From Callaeas wilsoni (lineage: Eukaryota > Chordata > Aves > Passeriformes > Callaeidae), in contig VWPU01004889.1 of assembly GCA_013398955.1 (NCBI GenBank), forward strand, positions 1-64,000: a stretch of 64,000 nt of DNA. The letters run 5' to 3'. Below the pieces are notes generated by a model. The model did not search any database, was not told the DNA's origin, and worked only from the letters and a program-made list of their open reading frames with translations. This document shows positions 26,673-38,905 of the stretch, piece after piece (within the stretch, counting starts at the first letter, position 1; each line of letters begins with the position of its first letter). Made by a program: the position numbers and the translations under genes.

Positions 26673-29600
26673 AAAGAGACAGGGGAGTGACATAGAGGAC
26701 TGGAAAGCAAAATACTACAAAAATAACACAAAAATAAGATCAGGAAGTCAGACAAATAAAGAGCCTTCACAAGGTTTTCATCGTAGGAATATGAAACTTA
26801 ACTATGCCTAGAAGATTTTAGATGAGCTATGTAATAAATAAACAAAATAATTCTGGGAAGAAAATTGAACCATTTTTTATTCCTGATGATGTGTCTAATT
26901 TGACAGCAAGCAGTAAGTCATGGTTATAACCTTCACTTTCACTTTTATTTTACTCTTCTGATTTATATTGTTACAAAATATGAGCAATCTTCTATTCTTT
27001 AAGCACTTTTTATTTGTTTGTTTATTTGCTTGAAAGTATTTTATGAAGAAAGTATTTGTGTTGAAGGACGATATTTTCCCAAAATTTTAGTGAAAACTCA
27101 ACGGATAGAAAAAAGTATAGCAAGTATATTTGTACATTTTCAAACCATAATTTTATCTTTATAAAGAAAAATACCCAGACATTATGTTAGCTGACAACTA
27201 CTACCAAGTAATTAACACAGCTGGAGAATTTGCATTCATTCAAACTCCACTTATGAAATACAGAACTTCCAAGATGATGGATAACAAAAAATCTATTTTA
27301 AAGAGAAAATACATTATAGTCTTGTATTCTGACTATTTGAAATAAATTGAAAAGATGAGGGTAACAAAAATGTTCTGGATAATAAGAAAGAGCAAGAAGA
27401 AAAGCTAGCAGAGGTAAGATAAAAGTGCAGGCTATAACAAAGTAAATTAGGCAAGATTTGTTACTGATAAGTAAAACAGAGACAGTAATCCACAACTGAT
27501 ACAAATCCATGAAATGCTGACTTCTGCAGAATCACATCATCTTACCCTGCCTGCAAACCTATAGGTGGTGTTACCTAGACGAAAACAAGAGGAATTTTGC
27601 TTATTTTTTCAGACTAATAGGGGTTTATAACTAAATAAACATTGAAAAATAATTATTTCAGTAAACCACTTGCATATTTCTACAGCAGAGTCTTTTGTGG
27701 AGATATAGTGCTTAGAATCCAAGTCGAATGGAAAACAATCAAGATTAAAACTACGGTTTCTCTTGCCCACGGTTTCCCCAATTCTGCCTCAAGGGGGTGC
27801 CTGTACGTGGCAGCTATATACACCGTGAAAATCTCGTGAAAATCTCATGAAAATCAGGTCCTTAGAACTGACAGTTGTAATAGCCATAAATTCCTGCCTG
27901 AAAAACTTGAATAACAAGACTTGAGGTTTTTAGAAATTTTTCTTTCTGTGAGTCACAAATATTACATTTTTAGACACAAGTTATGTATGCTCCTAGTTTA
28001 TAGCCTGTGCTAATTACTTCTCCAAACTGAAAAAAACCAAAACAAAACAAAAAACCCCAACTCTAGAACAGGAAATTAAATTCTAAAAGTAATTTTCTAC
28101 AATTATTCAATACAGTACTCATTCAACATCATTTTGTTTGACACAATAGCAATTAAATACATCATGCAGTGTTCTAAGTGCCAGTAATAATATTTGATTG
28201 TAATCTAAGGGTAATTTGAACAAATAGCATAACAACATGATGCGACATAATTACAAAATAATAGAATGGGATGATGTAAAATAAGAACTGACAGTGAATT
28301 TCACCTTCCTACAAATTAGTTCTTTTCTGAGTTCAGTTTTAAATTACCTTATATTTAAATCCTTATTTGCACACCTGCTTCAAATAGGGCCTGGAGACAG
28401 TAGCAAGAACAATGAAATAAATTTTCTCTCCAGCCCCACTTTGGGTGATGCACAATATTCTTTTAAAAATATGCCATGAATTTTGGACGTATGTATGCAC
28501 ACAGTCACGTACTGCCATGTAAAGCTGAAGAAATACACACAACTATAGTTCTGCATAAAATTTTAGAAGTTCACTGGGGCCCTTGATCTTAAAAAAGCTG
28601 CTACACTTTTGTGTTTATTTAAATATTCATGCTAATCTTTTAACAGAAGAATATCTTTCACTCATGTACATACATGATAATTGAGTAGCTGCATTAGTAA
28701 GCTTTCATCTTTCTTCCTGTATTTGCAAGTATGTGTATGTATACATATTCTTTTTGCATGTATATTTAGTAAATATTGAATATGGATGTGTGTAAAGATA
28801 TGCATCTACACATATTTATGTTCATAGTTAGGTAGAATCTAATAAACAAAATATTTGGCCGTGAAAGCAATGGTGTTAAAATAAATCTTATAAGGGGTTG
28901 TTTCAAAGACAGCCCAAGTGAGAAAGCTCACTAATAATACAAGAATCATCCATATTTCTGATCAGGTTGTAATTTAGGTTTTTCTTTAATACGGAGTTAT
29001 ATGAGCTAGAATAAGTTTATCTACAACAGCCTCCAACACTATGAACATGTATTCTGTCTCACATTAATGGTCAGTAGGAAAGGCCTGAAGCTATCACAGT
29101 ACATCTGAAATATTCTTTTCATTTTGATGAGACAGGTTCAAGATTTTAGATCATGAGCTTTTTATTATCTCATGTTCTTTGGGATTAAATATACGTGACT
29201 TATAAGATAGCTGAGAAGCAACTGGGGAGGCTGAATTTGACTGGTCTCCACATGGAACTCGAAATGAGTGAACAGGCTACATTTCTATATGACATATGTA
29301 ATCACTCGACATGTCATTTGACAAGAGTGGGTAAACACAGACAAGAAGCTTTCATGAGGAAATGGAAATACTGAGGTGCACATCACCTTTTCCCCAATAT
29401 TGAATTTTTCCATTTTCCTCCTTTAGCTAAATTTGAAAGGCTTCGTGTTGAAAATGTCTCCAAAGAAACCAGTAGGCTTTTAATGTAAAATATCCTCCTC
29501 AAGGAACAGATTTTAATTTTTCTTTTTTCTGAGGATAAAAATACTATTATCTTAACATGAAAAGTCTATCTCTTCTCTTGCTGAGGGAAAAAAAATAACT

Positions 29601-31637
29601 TTCATATAGCCCAATTCATCAATCTGATATTTTCCTCCTCTAGGTTATTTCTCCTTGATATTCTCTTTAGTTGCTCTGAGTTTTTAAAGCAGTGTTTCAT
29701 ACATCCAGGTAGCACAAATTATTTACCTATTACCTTATATTTGTATCCATTACATGTTTATATGACTTTATCATTGCTCAACTTTATTACACACGTGAGA
29801 GGATGGCTTGTCTTGTCTTAGCTACAAAGGTAGAAGTACTTCATTTTGAAATTAGTATTTTTTCTGCACACATTCAGCTGGAAAACCAAAGAGTCAGAGT
29901 AAATAAGTTGTTCTTATTTTCTAGGCATCTTTTCTCTAAAACACTGTTATTCCTTTAGTTTTTTCCTTTTTTAACCAATACAAGTACTTTTCAACGTGTC
30001 TTAAAGGCAACTAATACTAATGGTAGAACAAGGAAAATTGTAAGCTGTATGTTAACAAGCACAGGAGATTTACATCTTGATTAATCTACAGCAGACTCCA
30101 AACTACAAACTCTAATACACAATTTTCTTTCAGCCTGCATATTCCTCATCTTTCTGATATTTTGGAAGTCAAGGAAAAGCTTCTTTTCATCTCACTCTGT
30201 AGAAAGACTCCTACTAATAAAAAGCAAAAGCTGACCATTTATATTATCTTCTGTTAAGCAGATGTCAGTGAAATACCTGTTTTAGGAGTTCCTATCATGA
30301 AAATATTTTGGTTTAAGAATATTAAGTTATTCCTCTCTTTGTACCAATACCAAGTACAAGACAATATAGCCGTTTCTTATAACCTTTATACTAAGTAGTT
30401 TCAAATATATAAACTAGTCCCTTAAGAACTTAACATTCTAAAAATCAATGTGTATCAAAGTTCTGCATGTACAAAATCCACATTTTCTCATACAAAATCT
30501 AGGTGGTAGTAAAGTCTTGCAAAAGCTTGCATTAGTTTGAGCATGTGGTTTGTTATGCATGTCCCCAGAACTCTTCAGAAGAGAGTCTAAAAGCCCTCAG
30601 TGAGTATTTAAGGTGGGGTATATTTGGGTGTTCGCATAGTCCACTAACTTGGCTGGAGACCAGGTACTAACACTGTACTTCTTAGTTCTGGTAGGTGATA
30701 AGACATGCTGATTCATGTTTTGTATCTTATGGAGTAGCTGTTGTGCATGTGACTTGCAGTTCACTGCTAAAAGGAACAAAGAATAATCCTTAATCTGTCT
30801 ATCACACAAAATTTCATTTTCCAGGCCAAAACACACCTCTTCAGTTCAACTAGAAACTCTACATAAATACTTTGGACATGATGAGAGACCCATGTTCCTA
30901 ACAGAGTTTTACGCTGTTGTTATGTGACTCATTACTTTGTTGCAGAGAGATTTTAAACATGAAGGATTCTTTAAAACTATTGTTTATATGCACTATATTT
31001 TTAATGTAATAGAAATAGACAACTTTTCCATGTATGAAAATAGGTGTTTAAAGCAGCTTATTACACAAAGAGGTACAAAATACTTGGATTTAAGATACAA
31101 TGCATTACCTTTTAAAGTAGTAAGAAAAATGGAGCATGGAAAATCAAATTCTATCCAGTAATGAATATTTTTTTTCCAAGCCATTTTTATGTTTAAGCTA
31201 ACATAAAAGAAGTAAAAAGTTTGAAACAAGGTAAATAAAAAGATGAAAAAGCATTGATCCTCTTCAGTGTATTCTTTGGAATTTCAGCATAACAATAAAC
31301 TTTGAATCTTTGAATAAGACAAAAATTACTTTGCTTTCTTCTCATTATATATTTTTCACTGAAAGAGCGATTTTCCTTGCCAGAGTAAAGGGTCAGCAAA
31401 AAGCGAATTTGGTTTGCTGCTTTGTTTTTTTGGTCTATCTGAATTATTCATATGTTGAGAAAAATAATGGTTATGGAATGAAAAGTCCTGGTATTTTTTT
31501 TAAAAATGCATAATCATTACAAAAAAAATTAATCTCTTGCATAACGCCAAATTGTGAGACTAAATTGAGACTGTATATGCCCAATGAGAAATTTGCGCAA
31601 TATACACAATATTTAAAAAGAAAATCCTTTCCTCAGG
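26673..31637. other. Unassigned AT-rich sequence
   Basis: About 5 kb without a recognised gene. It includes an A/C-rich simple tract at 28031-28060 and the small tandem repeat at 27825-27856. Open frames stay at or below 79 codons. The stretch just after 26673 may hold more decayed LINE sequence, but I could not align it. Confidence 0.5.
27825..27856. repeat. 11-bp tandem repeat, three copies
   Basis: GTGAAAATCTC occurs twice in a row (27825-27835, 27836-27846), followed by a third, slightly changed copy ATGAAAATCA. This is a small slippage-type duplication. Confidence 0.8.
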
Positions 31638-31732
31638 AAAAAAAAAAAAAACCAAAAAAAAACAAAAAAACCCCAACCAACCAAAAAAAAACCAACCAAC
31701 CAGCCAAACAAAAGAAAAAAAAACAGAAAACA
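31638..31732. repeat. A/C-rich simple repeat
   Basis: About 95 bp of long A runs broken by C or CC (AACC, AAAC units). The open frames across it on both strands (Lys/Pro/Asn-rich on +, Phe/Gly/Trp-rich on -) are composition artefacts. Confidence 0.85.
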
Positions 31733-33689
31733 AGATGTCCAACATTAATATAACACATATTTCTGGTATTTATCCCTGCTACTCAAAATACATATACTTC
31801 TAAAAAATCCCAGAGCTGGTGAAGGGTCAGATGGCTCTTGTGACTGCACCAACACTTGTGGTGGTTGAGAGAGATGTTTTCAGCCAAACCATATCAGGTC
31901 TGCATTGGCACCTTTTCAATCCAGCACAAATCAGAGCTGGTTCTGGACTAGCATTGGAAACTCTGATATCAAACTGTTGTACTTACTCCTCCATCTTACA
32001 GATCCGCATTATTCCATTCTTGACAACGTTGAGGTTTTCCTAAGGTTTCCTTTGACTTTCCCAGACATTCTTTATCTTTTTCAATACAATGTCAACTTCT
32101 CCCCTCAAAAAAGTGGTTTTGGAGTAGTCATCTCATGGCGTGGCAAATCCCTCTCCTGATGCTTCAAAGCCTTCAAGATACAGCACTAAGGAAAGCCTGC
32201 ACTGAGAAACAGCTGTTAGGTGCTTGTCCTCTCTACCAAGGAGAAAGGAGCCTTCAAAAATGGGTTCATGTTTGTCTTGTAGCTGTTTCACAACCAGGTC
32301 ATCACTCTTTTTTATCTTTTAGAATTTGTGAACACTAGGACTAGTATGTGAGGACAACGGATCTTTAAAATAGGGACACTTTTTTTAATATCTGGTAAGA
32401 GAGCTATATGTGGCACAAAGACCATGTTTAATACCTATTGGAAATGTATTTCCGAGGGGGAAAAATGATGTAACTAATAGGCTTGGCATGGGTATCTTTA
32501 AAGCATATATTTGTACAAAAGGCATCCCTTTAGAGAAAAGCATGCCTTATGGAGAGAAAAGTTTCTTTGATGGTCAAAACAATTCTCTGCAACAGTCATA
32601 AATCATTTCTGGTATTGTTTGGCATTTCTCATTGTTAGCCTTAATCTTTTCTGTCTTTATTGATTAATTTGTTTTCTTTTAAGGTTGCTTCTTTTTTTTA
32701 ATTTCTGTTATTTCAGTTTGTCCATATCTCTAAGTCTACTTCTGATTCTTGAGTCTAATAACAAAAAAATAGTTTCTGTTTGATTGGTTTGTTTTGTTCC
32801 TCCCTCCAGCTTTGAAAAGGACTGATGATGGTTATTTTTCCCTGTGGCCTCCAACTTAAATAAATAAAAAAGTTGTAGCTTTTGGTATTCAAGCACTAAT
32901 AGAGGTATCTAAATTATGACACAAATCTATTGCTTTGAGTGTTAAAGTTTTTCCCCAACTGTACCTTTCTTTTTTTCTAGTTAGTTTTCTAGGATGTTGA
33001 GTCAGCCTTTTTTTACTGAGAAAAAGACATAAAAATATCACTAGTGCAGCCTTTCTCCACTTACCCATTTCCATTTCCCTATTGTTGTTTATTAATTGTT
33101 TATTAAAATGCTAATTTAAAATATTGATTTATACTAACTCTGTAATTTTTTAACAAAACAAACATTTGAATATCTATGTAAGATTATTTTTAAGCCTTTC
33201 TCTTTTTTTTTTTTTTTTTTTGACAGAAAGCTGTTACAGCATTTCAAATTTCAGTCATATGCTGAAGGTAATTCTGAAGGCAAAAGTCATTTTTAAAGTA
33301 TCCAGAAAAAATCTTTCCATTTTTTCAAATACCTATAATTCTTCATCAGTTTATGTTGTGGCAGCATCCAAGTGGCGCACTGAGGACATATACTTCTGTG
33401 TAGCAGATGCTGCAGAAACTTAGGAAAATATTGTTCCCCTATTAAAGATACATCTAGTCCTTCACTGACAAGTCAAGCCCAGTTAAATCAGATGTTTACA
33501 AGCTTACTGTTGTCATGCTCAGGATCTCATCTGATGCAAGAGAACAAAAAGTGTAGTCCTACTAGCAAAGACTGTGAAATAAGGAAAAAGGATAACAGGG
33601 TCACACAGTGAAATTCACAGTTTCACAGCAAGGCCACAAAGGAGAGCTGCAGTTGATTAATCTGAATTTCACTGCACTTCAAACTGTAA
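31733..33689. other. Unassigned AT-rich sequence
   Basis: Holds a T run of about 20 near 33,203-33,222 and short chance open frames. The 31,800-32,340 part is less AT-rich, but I could not identify it. Confidence 0.5.
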
Positions 33690-34168
33690 GGCTCCCCATG
33701 AAATACTTTGATTTGAAATAATGTTTATATTCTAAAATCACAGAGCTTCTTTCCCAGGATAAAGAATCTACTATTTTGTTCCAACACTTAGCCAAATTCA
33801 TTGTTATCTCATTCCACCTTATTTTAGCCTGAGTTTGTTTACTGTAGAAATGAAGATATTTAGCTATCTTTCCTGAGTTCTTTCTACTAAAATGCATCAA
33901 AGCAAAACCTGTTTCATAATTAGTTTCAATGTGTTGGCTTCCATTTGCTGGTTTTTGTTGGTTGCTAAACTGAAAAGTCCATTTCAAAAAGTAGTTCTCA
34001 TCATACCTTCTCAGAGACTGTGATCAAGTTACCCTTTGATGTCCTCTTTCATAAACTAAGTAAATAAACCTTATGGACTCTTTCATTATAAGATACGCCT
34101 TCCAATCCTTTAATCATGCATACAGCTCTTCTCTGAACTTCCTCCAGTATATTAGTATTCTTCCTGAT
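33690..34168 (-). mobile_element. Ancient CR1-like LINE remnant
   Basis: Read on the - strand from 34168 leftwards, this matches the end of ORF2 and the start of the 3' region of old amniote CR1-type LINEs, as found in turtles and crocodilians. Recognisable strings, in order, are GGAAGTTCAGAGAAGAGCTG, GATTAAAGGATTGGAA, CTTATAATGAAAGAGT, GGTAACTTGATCACAGTCTC, then CAAATGG, AAAATAAGGTGG and GTTGGAACAA. These correspond to the protein order 'VQRRA..MIKGLE..Y.ERV...L.T.FN...NG...IR...W N'. Divergence and small insertions are heavy, so it is much older than the CR1 copies at 1.0 and 23.7 kb. The 102-codon frame at 33679-33987 runs through it and is a relic, not a gene. Confidence 0.7.
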
Positions 34169-35387
34169 AGCTTACCTAAAAGGGTCTTGGAGCTATCATC
34201 ATCACTTAGCCATCAGTGATTCCATATAGGAATTTCATATATTTTGGCTGTTGACAAAACACCCATCATTCACTTTTGAAGCACAGAATCTCACTGTTCT
34301 TTCTAACTAGTAGGAAGAATTAAGGAAAAAAAAAAAAAGAAGAAAATAAAAGAGACCTTCATGCCTGTCAGGAAGCTTTTTTTTCTTTTAGTATTCAGGT
34401 TGCAAGGCAGTGCTACTGCCATAGGAGAGTAGCCCGGAATTGTATTACCTGAAAGGCAGTTGCCTTGAAATTGTAATAGGGAATTAGAAAACATGTTGTT
34501 GCTTGAAGCACCTTAATGTTGATCTACTGCCCAATAAATACAAAAAGCTTCCACTGAGGCTTACAGGCCAATGGAGAGAAACAGTACAAAGATACTTATG
34601 TGATTAGTTGTTTGCCTAATTACAAGCTGTGCCTGATTAGAGGTGTTTAGAGTGACTTTCATGCAGTGGTTTCATTCCCTGTATCTAAACCTCTAGGTCC
34701 AAAAAACTGCAATCTAGGCTGCCTGTAGGATTCCACCAGAATTTAAAACATTTTAGCAAAGTCATTACAGCCAGTTCTTTCTCACCCCAAATTTCTATGT
34801 AATGGCCTATAAAAATTCTGTTGCTGCAAAAATATTGATTAAATGGCTGGTAATATGCTGCCTTGCACGACAGGTGCACCTACTATGGGATATTGCATTA
34901 AGCTAATACTTTCCACATGCTTTGATTGTGACCGCCTCGTATCATCCACCTGAACAGTACAGCACAGAGCTAATTCCTGCTGCTTTTCTCACATATTCAT
35001 ATTATAGCATCTTCTGCAGCACGTTCTGAGTGATAATTCAAATGGAAAAAACAGCTATATTTACACTTTGACCAAAATAGGACAGCACAGATTTTCTATG
35101 TAAAAAGTTTTATCAACCTAAGGCTAGATTCAGCTAACTACTTCTGATGTCACTTAGGGGAAGAGCTCTTACTTGTGATTCAGGACTTCTGTATACATAG
35201 ATAAGGAGTTCATTTAGCAGAGAAATTGAAAAAATCTAGAAAATAAGATTCAAGAGAGCAACGAGGAGGGAAAGACTGCCCTCCTCTCCATCACCGTCTT
35301 TCCCCCGCCCCGCCCCCCCCAAAAAATCACAAAGTTATTGAGAGGGAGAGAATTATTCTCTATGTATAAGTACTTTTGTGTCTCCCA
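34169..35387. other. Unassigned AT-rich sequence
   Basis: Contains short A and C homopolymers (34,325-34,337 and 35,303-35,322) and no recognised gene. Confidence 0.5.
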
Positions 35388-35575
35388 TCTTTTCAGCCTT
35401 TTTTCCTTCTTGAGTTCCTTCCTTTTTATCTTTCCTTTTGCTGAACTCTCCCTCTTTTCCCACTTGTACCTTGCCACTTTCTTCCCCTCTATCCCTATCT
35501 TGCCCTCTTTTCTTTCTTGTCTTTCTTCTTTTCTGCCTGCCTGTCTTTCTGTCTTCTCTTCTCTCTCCTGTACCG
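35388..35575. repeat. Polypyrimidine tract (CTTT/CCTT-rich)
   Basis: Nearly 190 bp of C and T on the + strand with few purines, in irregular CTTT, CCTT and TCTCTT units. Both strands are open across it (112 codons on +, Ser/Leu/Phe-rich; 116 codons on -, Lys/Glu/Arg-rich), which is expected of such composition and should not be taken as a gene. Confidence 0.85.
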
Positions 35576-38500
35576 TAGAACCACAGTCAGCCCAAGACAC
35601 ACTGCTCTCCCTCGCCCAAAATGCAGCTAAGCTGTGTGAGGTAGTTCTGTTACAGCTGTTAATAACAGTGGGATGACTTGGGCTCTACAAACCTGAGAGA
35701 AACAGCCTCTCTCACCTCCCAGGTCAGGCTGCTGTTTAAGCTGCTGTCAGAACTGCAGCTGGCAGGAGCACTTTGATCAGATAGCCAAGGGACAGAGAGA
35801 AAAGGAAAAAAAATAATTGGTGTAACCTGACAAACCTGAAACTCTGACTCCCATTGCCATGATAGACAAACACTAAGTGCTGGTGAGAGACAGTGAAGAT
35901 TTTCAGAGCTGAGTGGACTAGACCTCCTTCCTCTTTACCCAGCTCAGTTCAAAGCAGGGCGAAAACATGTTGGAGCCTTCTTTGCAGAAATGGTTATATC
36001 CACAGCCATGATTACACAGGGATCCTGTTTGAAATTTATCAGTTTAGAAATAAAATTTTTATTGGCCATGTAGTCTTACTTTTGATTCTGCACTATTCTG
36101 CCTTACCTGTGTGACTCTTGTAAGAGTCTCAGGTCAAGCATAGTACTTTCATTCTGCAACTCATTTGCCTTCTTTCAAAATTGTTTCAACTGAATAGTTT
36201 TTAAAGGCTTCTGTAAACTCATCATTTAATGCTTCCTCCATATTCTTCCCAATATCCACAAAAATACAAACAAATTGAAAATATGTCCTCCTGTGCTCCC
36301 CAAAACATTGCTAAGGTTTTGAATGCACTTTGCTGGCAAATTCAATTATCAGCAGCTGCTCCACATGAAATTACACAGAATTAGTGACCATGTGTACAAC
36401 TTCTTCTGCTCTCTTAGTTATCCATATGTTTTGTTGTAAGTTCCTTTAAAATTGACAGTCTAGTGAATACTCTGTGCAGGTTCAAAAAGCATTCAGTGTA
36501 AGAAGCTGATGATCTACTCAGAGAAGTACGAGTCCTGCAAAGAATGTTATAGCATGTTGTTGTTGTGCCACTGACTGTATTCTTAGTCTTCCCTCTTCAT
36601 AGGTTTTTAATATTAATCCGAATAATTCCACTACTTTAGCTTATTAGTAATATTTCTATCTATAATAATTGATTTTCATTATCTTGCAAAGCATGTTTTA
36701 CTTCCATCTGAACAAGTATAGGAGCCAAAATTGATGTAAGAGGTTAGAGGATGAAGACATATATTCCCATTCCTATGGAAATGTAAGTTTTTAATAGCAT
36801 AACTAGCTAAAAGTAGAAGGTTTTCCTGGACCTTTTTTGTTTTTATTTTGCAGAGTCATTTATCCAGATAACTGTTGGCTCAGTAGATGATTGTGCAATG
36901 TCAAACATGCAGAGAGTGTGACTTTTTTGGACAGTTCCGGCACAAACGTGTTTGACCCTGGAAGCACATGATCAGTCTAGTGCACGTCACTAAATAGGCC
37001 TTGCTCTGCATCTGCAGGTCCGGCAGGCTGACGCAGCCAATCAAAAATCACAGTGACTGGACAAATCTGCCAGTTGCTTGACAATGTTACTGACTTTAAT
37101 GGAATCTGAATTTCAGCCACTTCATTTGGACATTAATAATGAGAAAGTACAGAATACCAAGCAAGGTTTATATCTTACTTGTGCTAATGATAGCCCTAGG
37201 GACAGCAGCCAATAATCTGAATTTTTTTTGCAGTTTATGGACATCTGGGACCCACACTTCATTCCTTTTGATCTGAGAAAGACTAGTAAGTTACGCAAGT
37301 TTATAGATAAAATAAAGTAACATCCATGTATGTTTTTAGGAGAATCTGCAACACAATGCAAAAAGCTATGCCTGCAGAAATCAAAATAACAGAAAGCTAC
37401 AGATAGAGATATACCTTAAATATAGCATTACTATCTATTGTCACAAAACCCATCTTACCTGAATCCCTTACTCACTATAATGTAAGTAAACTAAAACTGT
37501 GATAATGACTATAGAAAACCCTCAATCTACTTTTTTAGGTAATAAAAGTGATCATTTAATTAAGAAAAATATATACCTTATAAATAAATTTCATTGATCT
37601 CTTTGTATTCTTGGAAATCCTTTCTTGCCTTTCTGTTATTGTGCACACATATACTCCCATACACCAAAACAAGTTTCTCTGAGACTGAGACCTCTTCTCC
37701 TAGTTTAGCCTAGAGCAAATGCTTGTTACTGAGTTATGAAGCACTGGAAATAGACACTTGTAAACAAAATGTCAGTGACACTATAAAAACTTTCAAATCC
37801 CATTTCTACAAAACATGATCTAGTTCTTGCTGTACTTAGAGCAATTCTGTTCTGTTTCCTTTACTTCTTAGGTTCTCAGCCTGTCTGTTCTTTTAGGCTG
37901 ACAAAATCTGCTGAAGCATCTTAAATCATTATGTCATGCTGTTCTCAGATCACATTCAGTGTTCTGTGGTAATATGATATGTAAAATGTGAAAAGTACTT
38001 TTCATCCCTCTTATTTCTAGACGAAAGGTGAAGAAATATTGCAGAGAAATTACTGTCAGATAACATGTCATTTCTTTGTGTATCAGTCAATGCATAGCTG
38101 TTACCTGCTAAATTAAAATAAAATCACTCTGTTTATTACTAGCTACACTTTTTCTCAATGGCAGTAATCTCTCCTATGAAATCTCCCATACAAATGTTCA
38201 AAAATCCTTCAAAGTGGAGCTTTCTTTTATTGTTGTTCATGATTCATATAGCTGTGCCTCTGTCTTTTTCCCTTTGAGTTTGCTGTCGTGTCACTTGTTC
38301 TGGTTCTTTTGGGTTCATCATGGCTTAACAGCAACAGAATTTGGTGTTACACCCCGCTGCTCAGCCCATTCAAATGCTGCAGGTACCATGCTGCTCTCTC
38401 ACTACTCCTTAGGGAAGTTTACAGCTAGTTAGTCCTGAAAACGTTATTCCACTCCCTAGGAAGACAAACAGTTTTCAGGGTTTTTGTTGTTTTTGCTGTT

Positions 38501-38699
38501 ACAGTTTGTGTACTGCCTCTGATATTCTGTCATTGCTGAAGTTACAGTTGCTGGCTTTAAATCCTCATGATGTTTCCTCAAGGTTCTAAAGTTTTATGCT
38601 GGCTTTCCTGAAGGGTTGATGTATTCTAAGACTGAGAAGTAATTTTCCTTAGCTGGAGATCCATACAGATAAAGCCATTCAAAATCCAGTGATGGAGGC
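35576..38699. other. Unassigned AT-rich sequence
   Basis: No gene or known repeat recognised. The 36,880-37,060 part is less AT-rich and includes several CpGs and a CCAAT string, without further support for a promoter. Confidence 0.5.
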
Positions 38700-38747
38700 T
38701 GTGCCAGTTTGGACACAAATCCAAGAGGAAACAACCTGAAAAAGGGC

Positions 38748-38786
<39 letters not shown>

Positions 38787-38905
38787 GCCTGCCAGGCAAG
38801 CAGGCCCCAGCAACCTCTCCCCCATGGGTTCAGGAAAATAATTTCTCAAATGAAAGTGAAAAAACCTATTTATATAACAAACAGAGTTTATTTAACAAAA
38901 CAGAG
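38700..38905 (-). mobile_element. LTR fragment (3' end), same family as the 54.9-55.6 kb LTR
   Basis: Reading from the + strand, TGTGCCAGTTTGGACACAAA begins here. It is the complement of the LTR end at 55537-55555. The shared order is: LTR terminus, a GGAGGAAACAACC-like string, a TC/GA microsatellite, the palindromic core CCTGCCTGCCAGGCAAGCAG, and the strand complement of the TTCCTGAAC, CTTTCACTT and AAATAAATAG region. Similarity becomes hard to follow after about 38886. There an 18-19 bp stretch is repeated (TTTATATAACAAACAGAG, then TTTATTTAACAAAACAGAG). The 5' part of the LTR is therefore missing or too diverged. This is an old retroviral-type LTR remnant with no coding capacity. Confidence 0.75.
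38751..38784. repeat. TC dinucleotide microsatellite, 17 units, inside the LTR fragment
   Basis: An uninterrupted run of TC sits at the position where the sister LTR at 55493-55507 has about seven GA units on the opposite strand. It therefore arose by expansion of an internal LTR motif. Confidence 0.9.

Noticed and set aside
35250..35676. Open frames of 116 codons (-) and 112 codons (+)
   Set aside because: Both are produced by the polypyrimidine tract; the translations are low-complexity.
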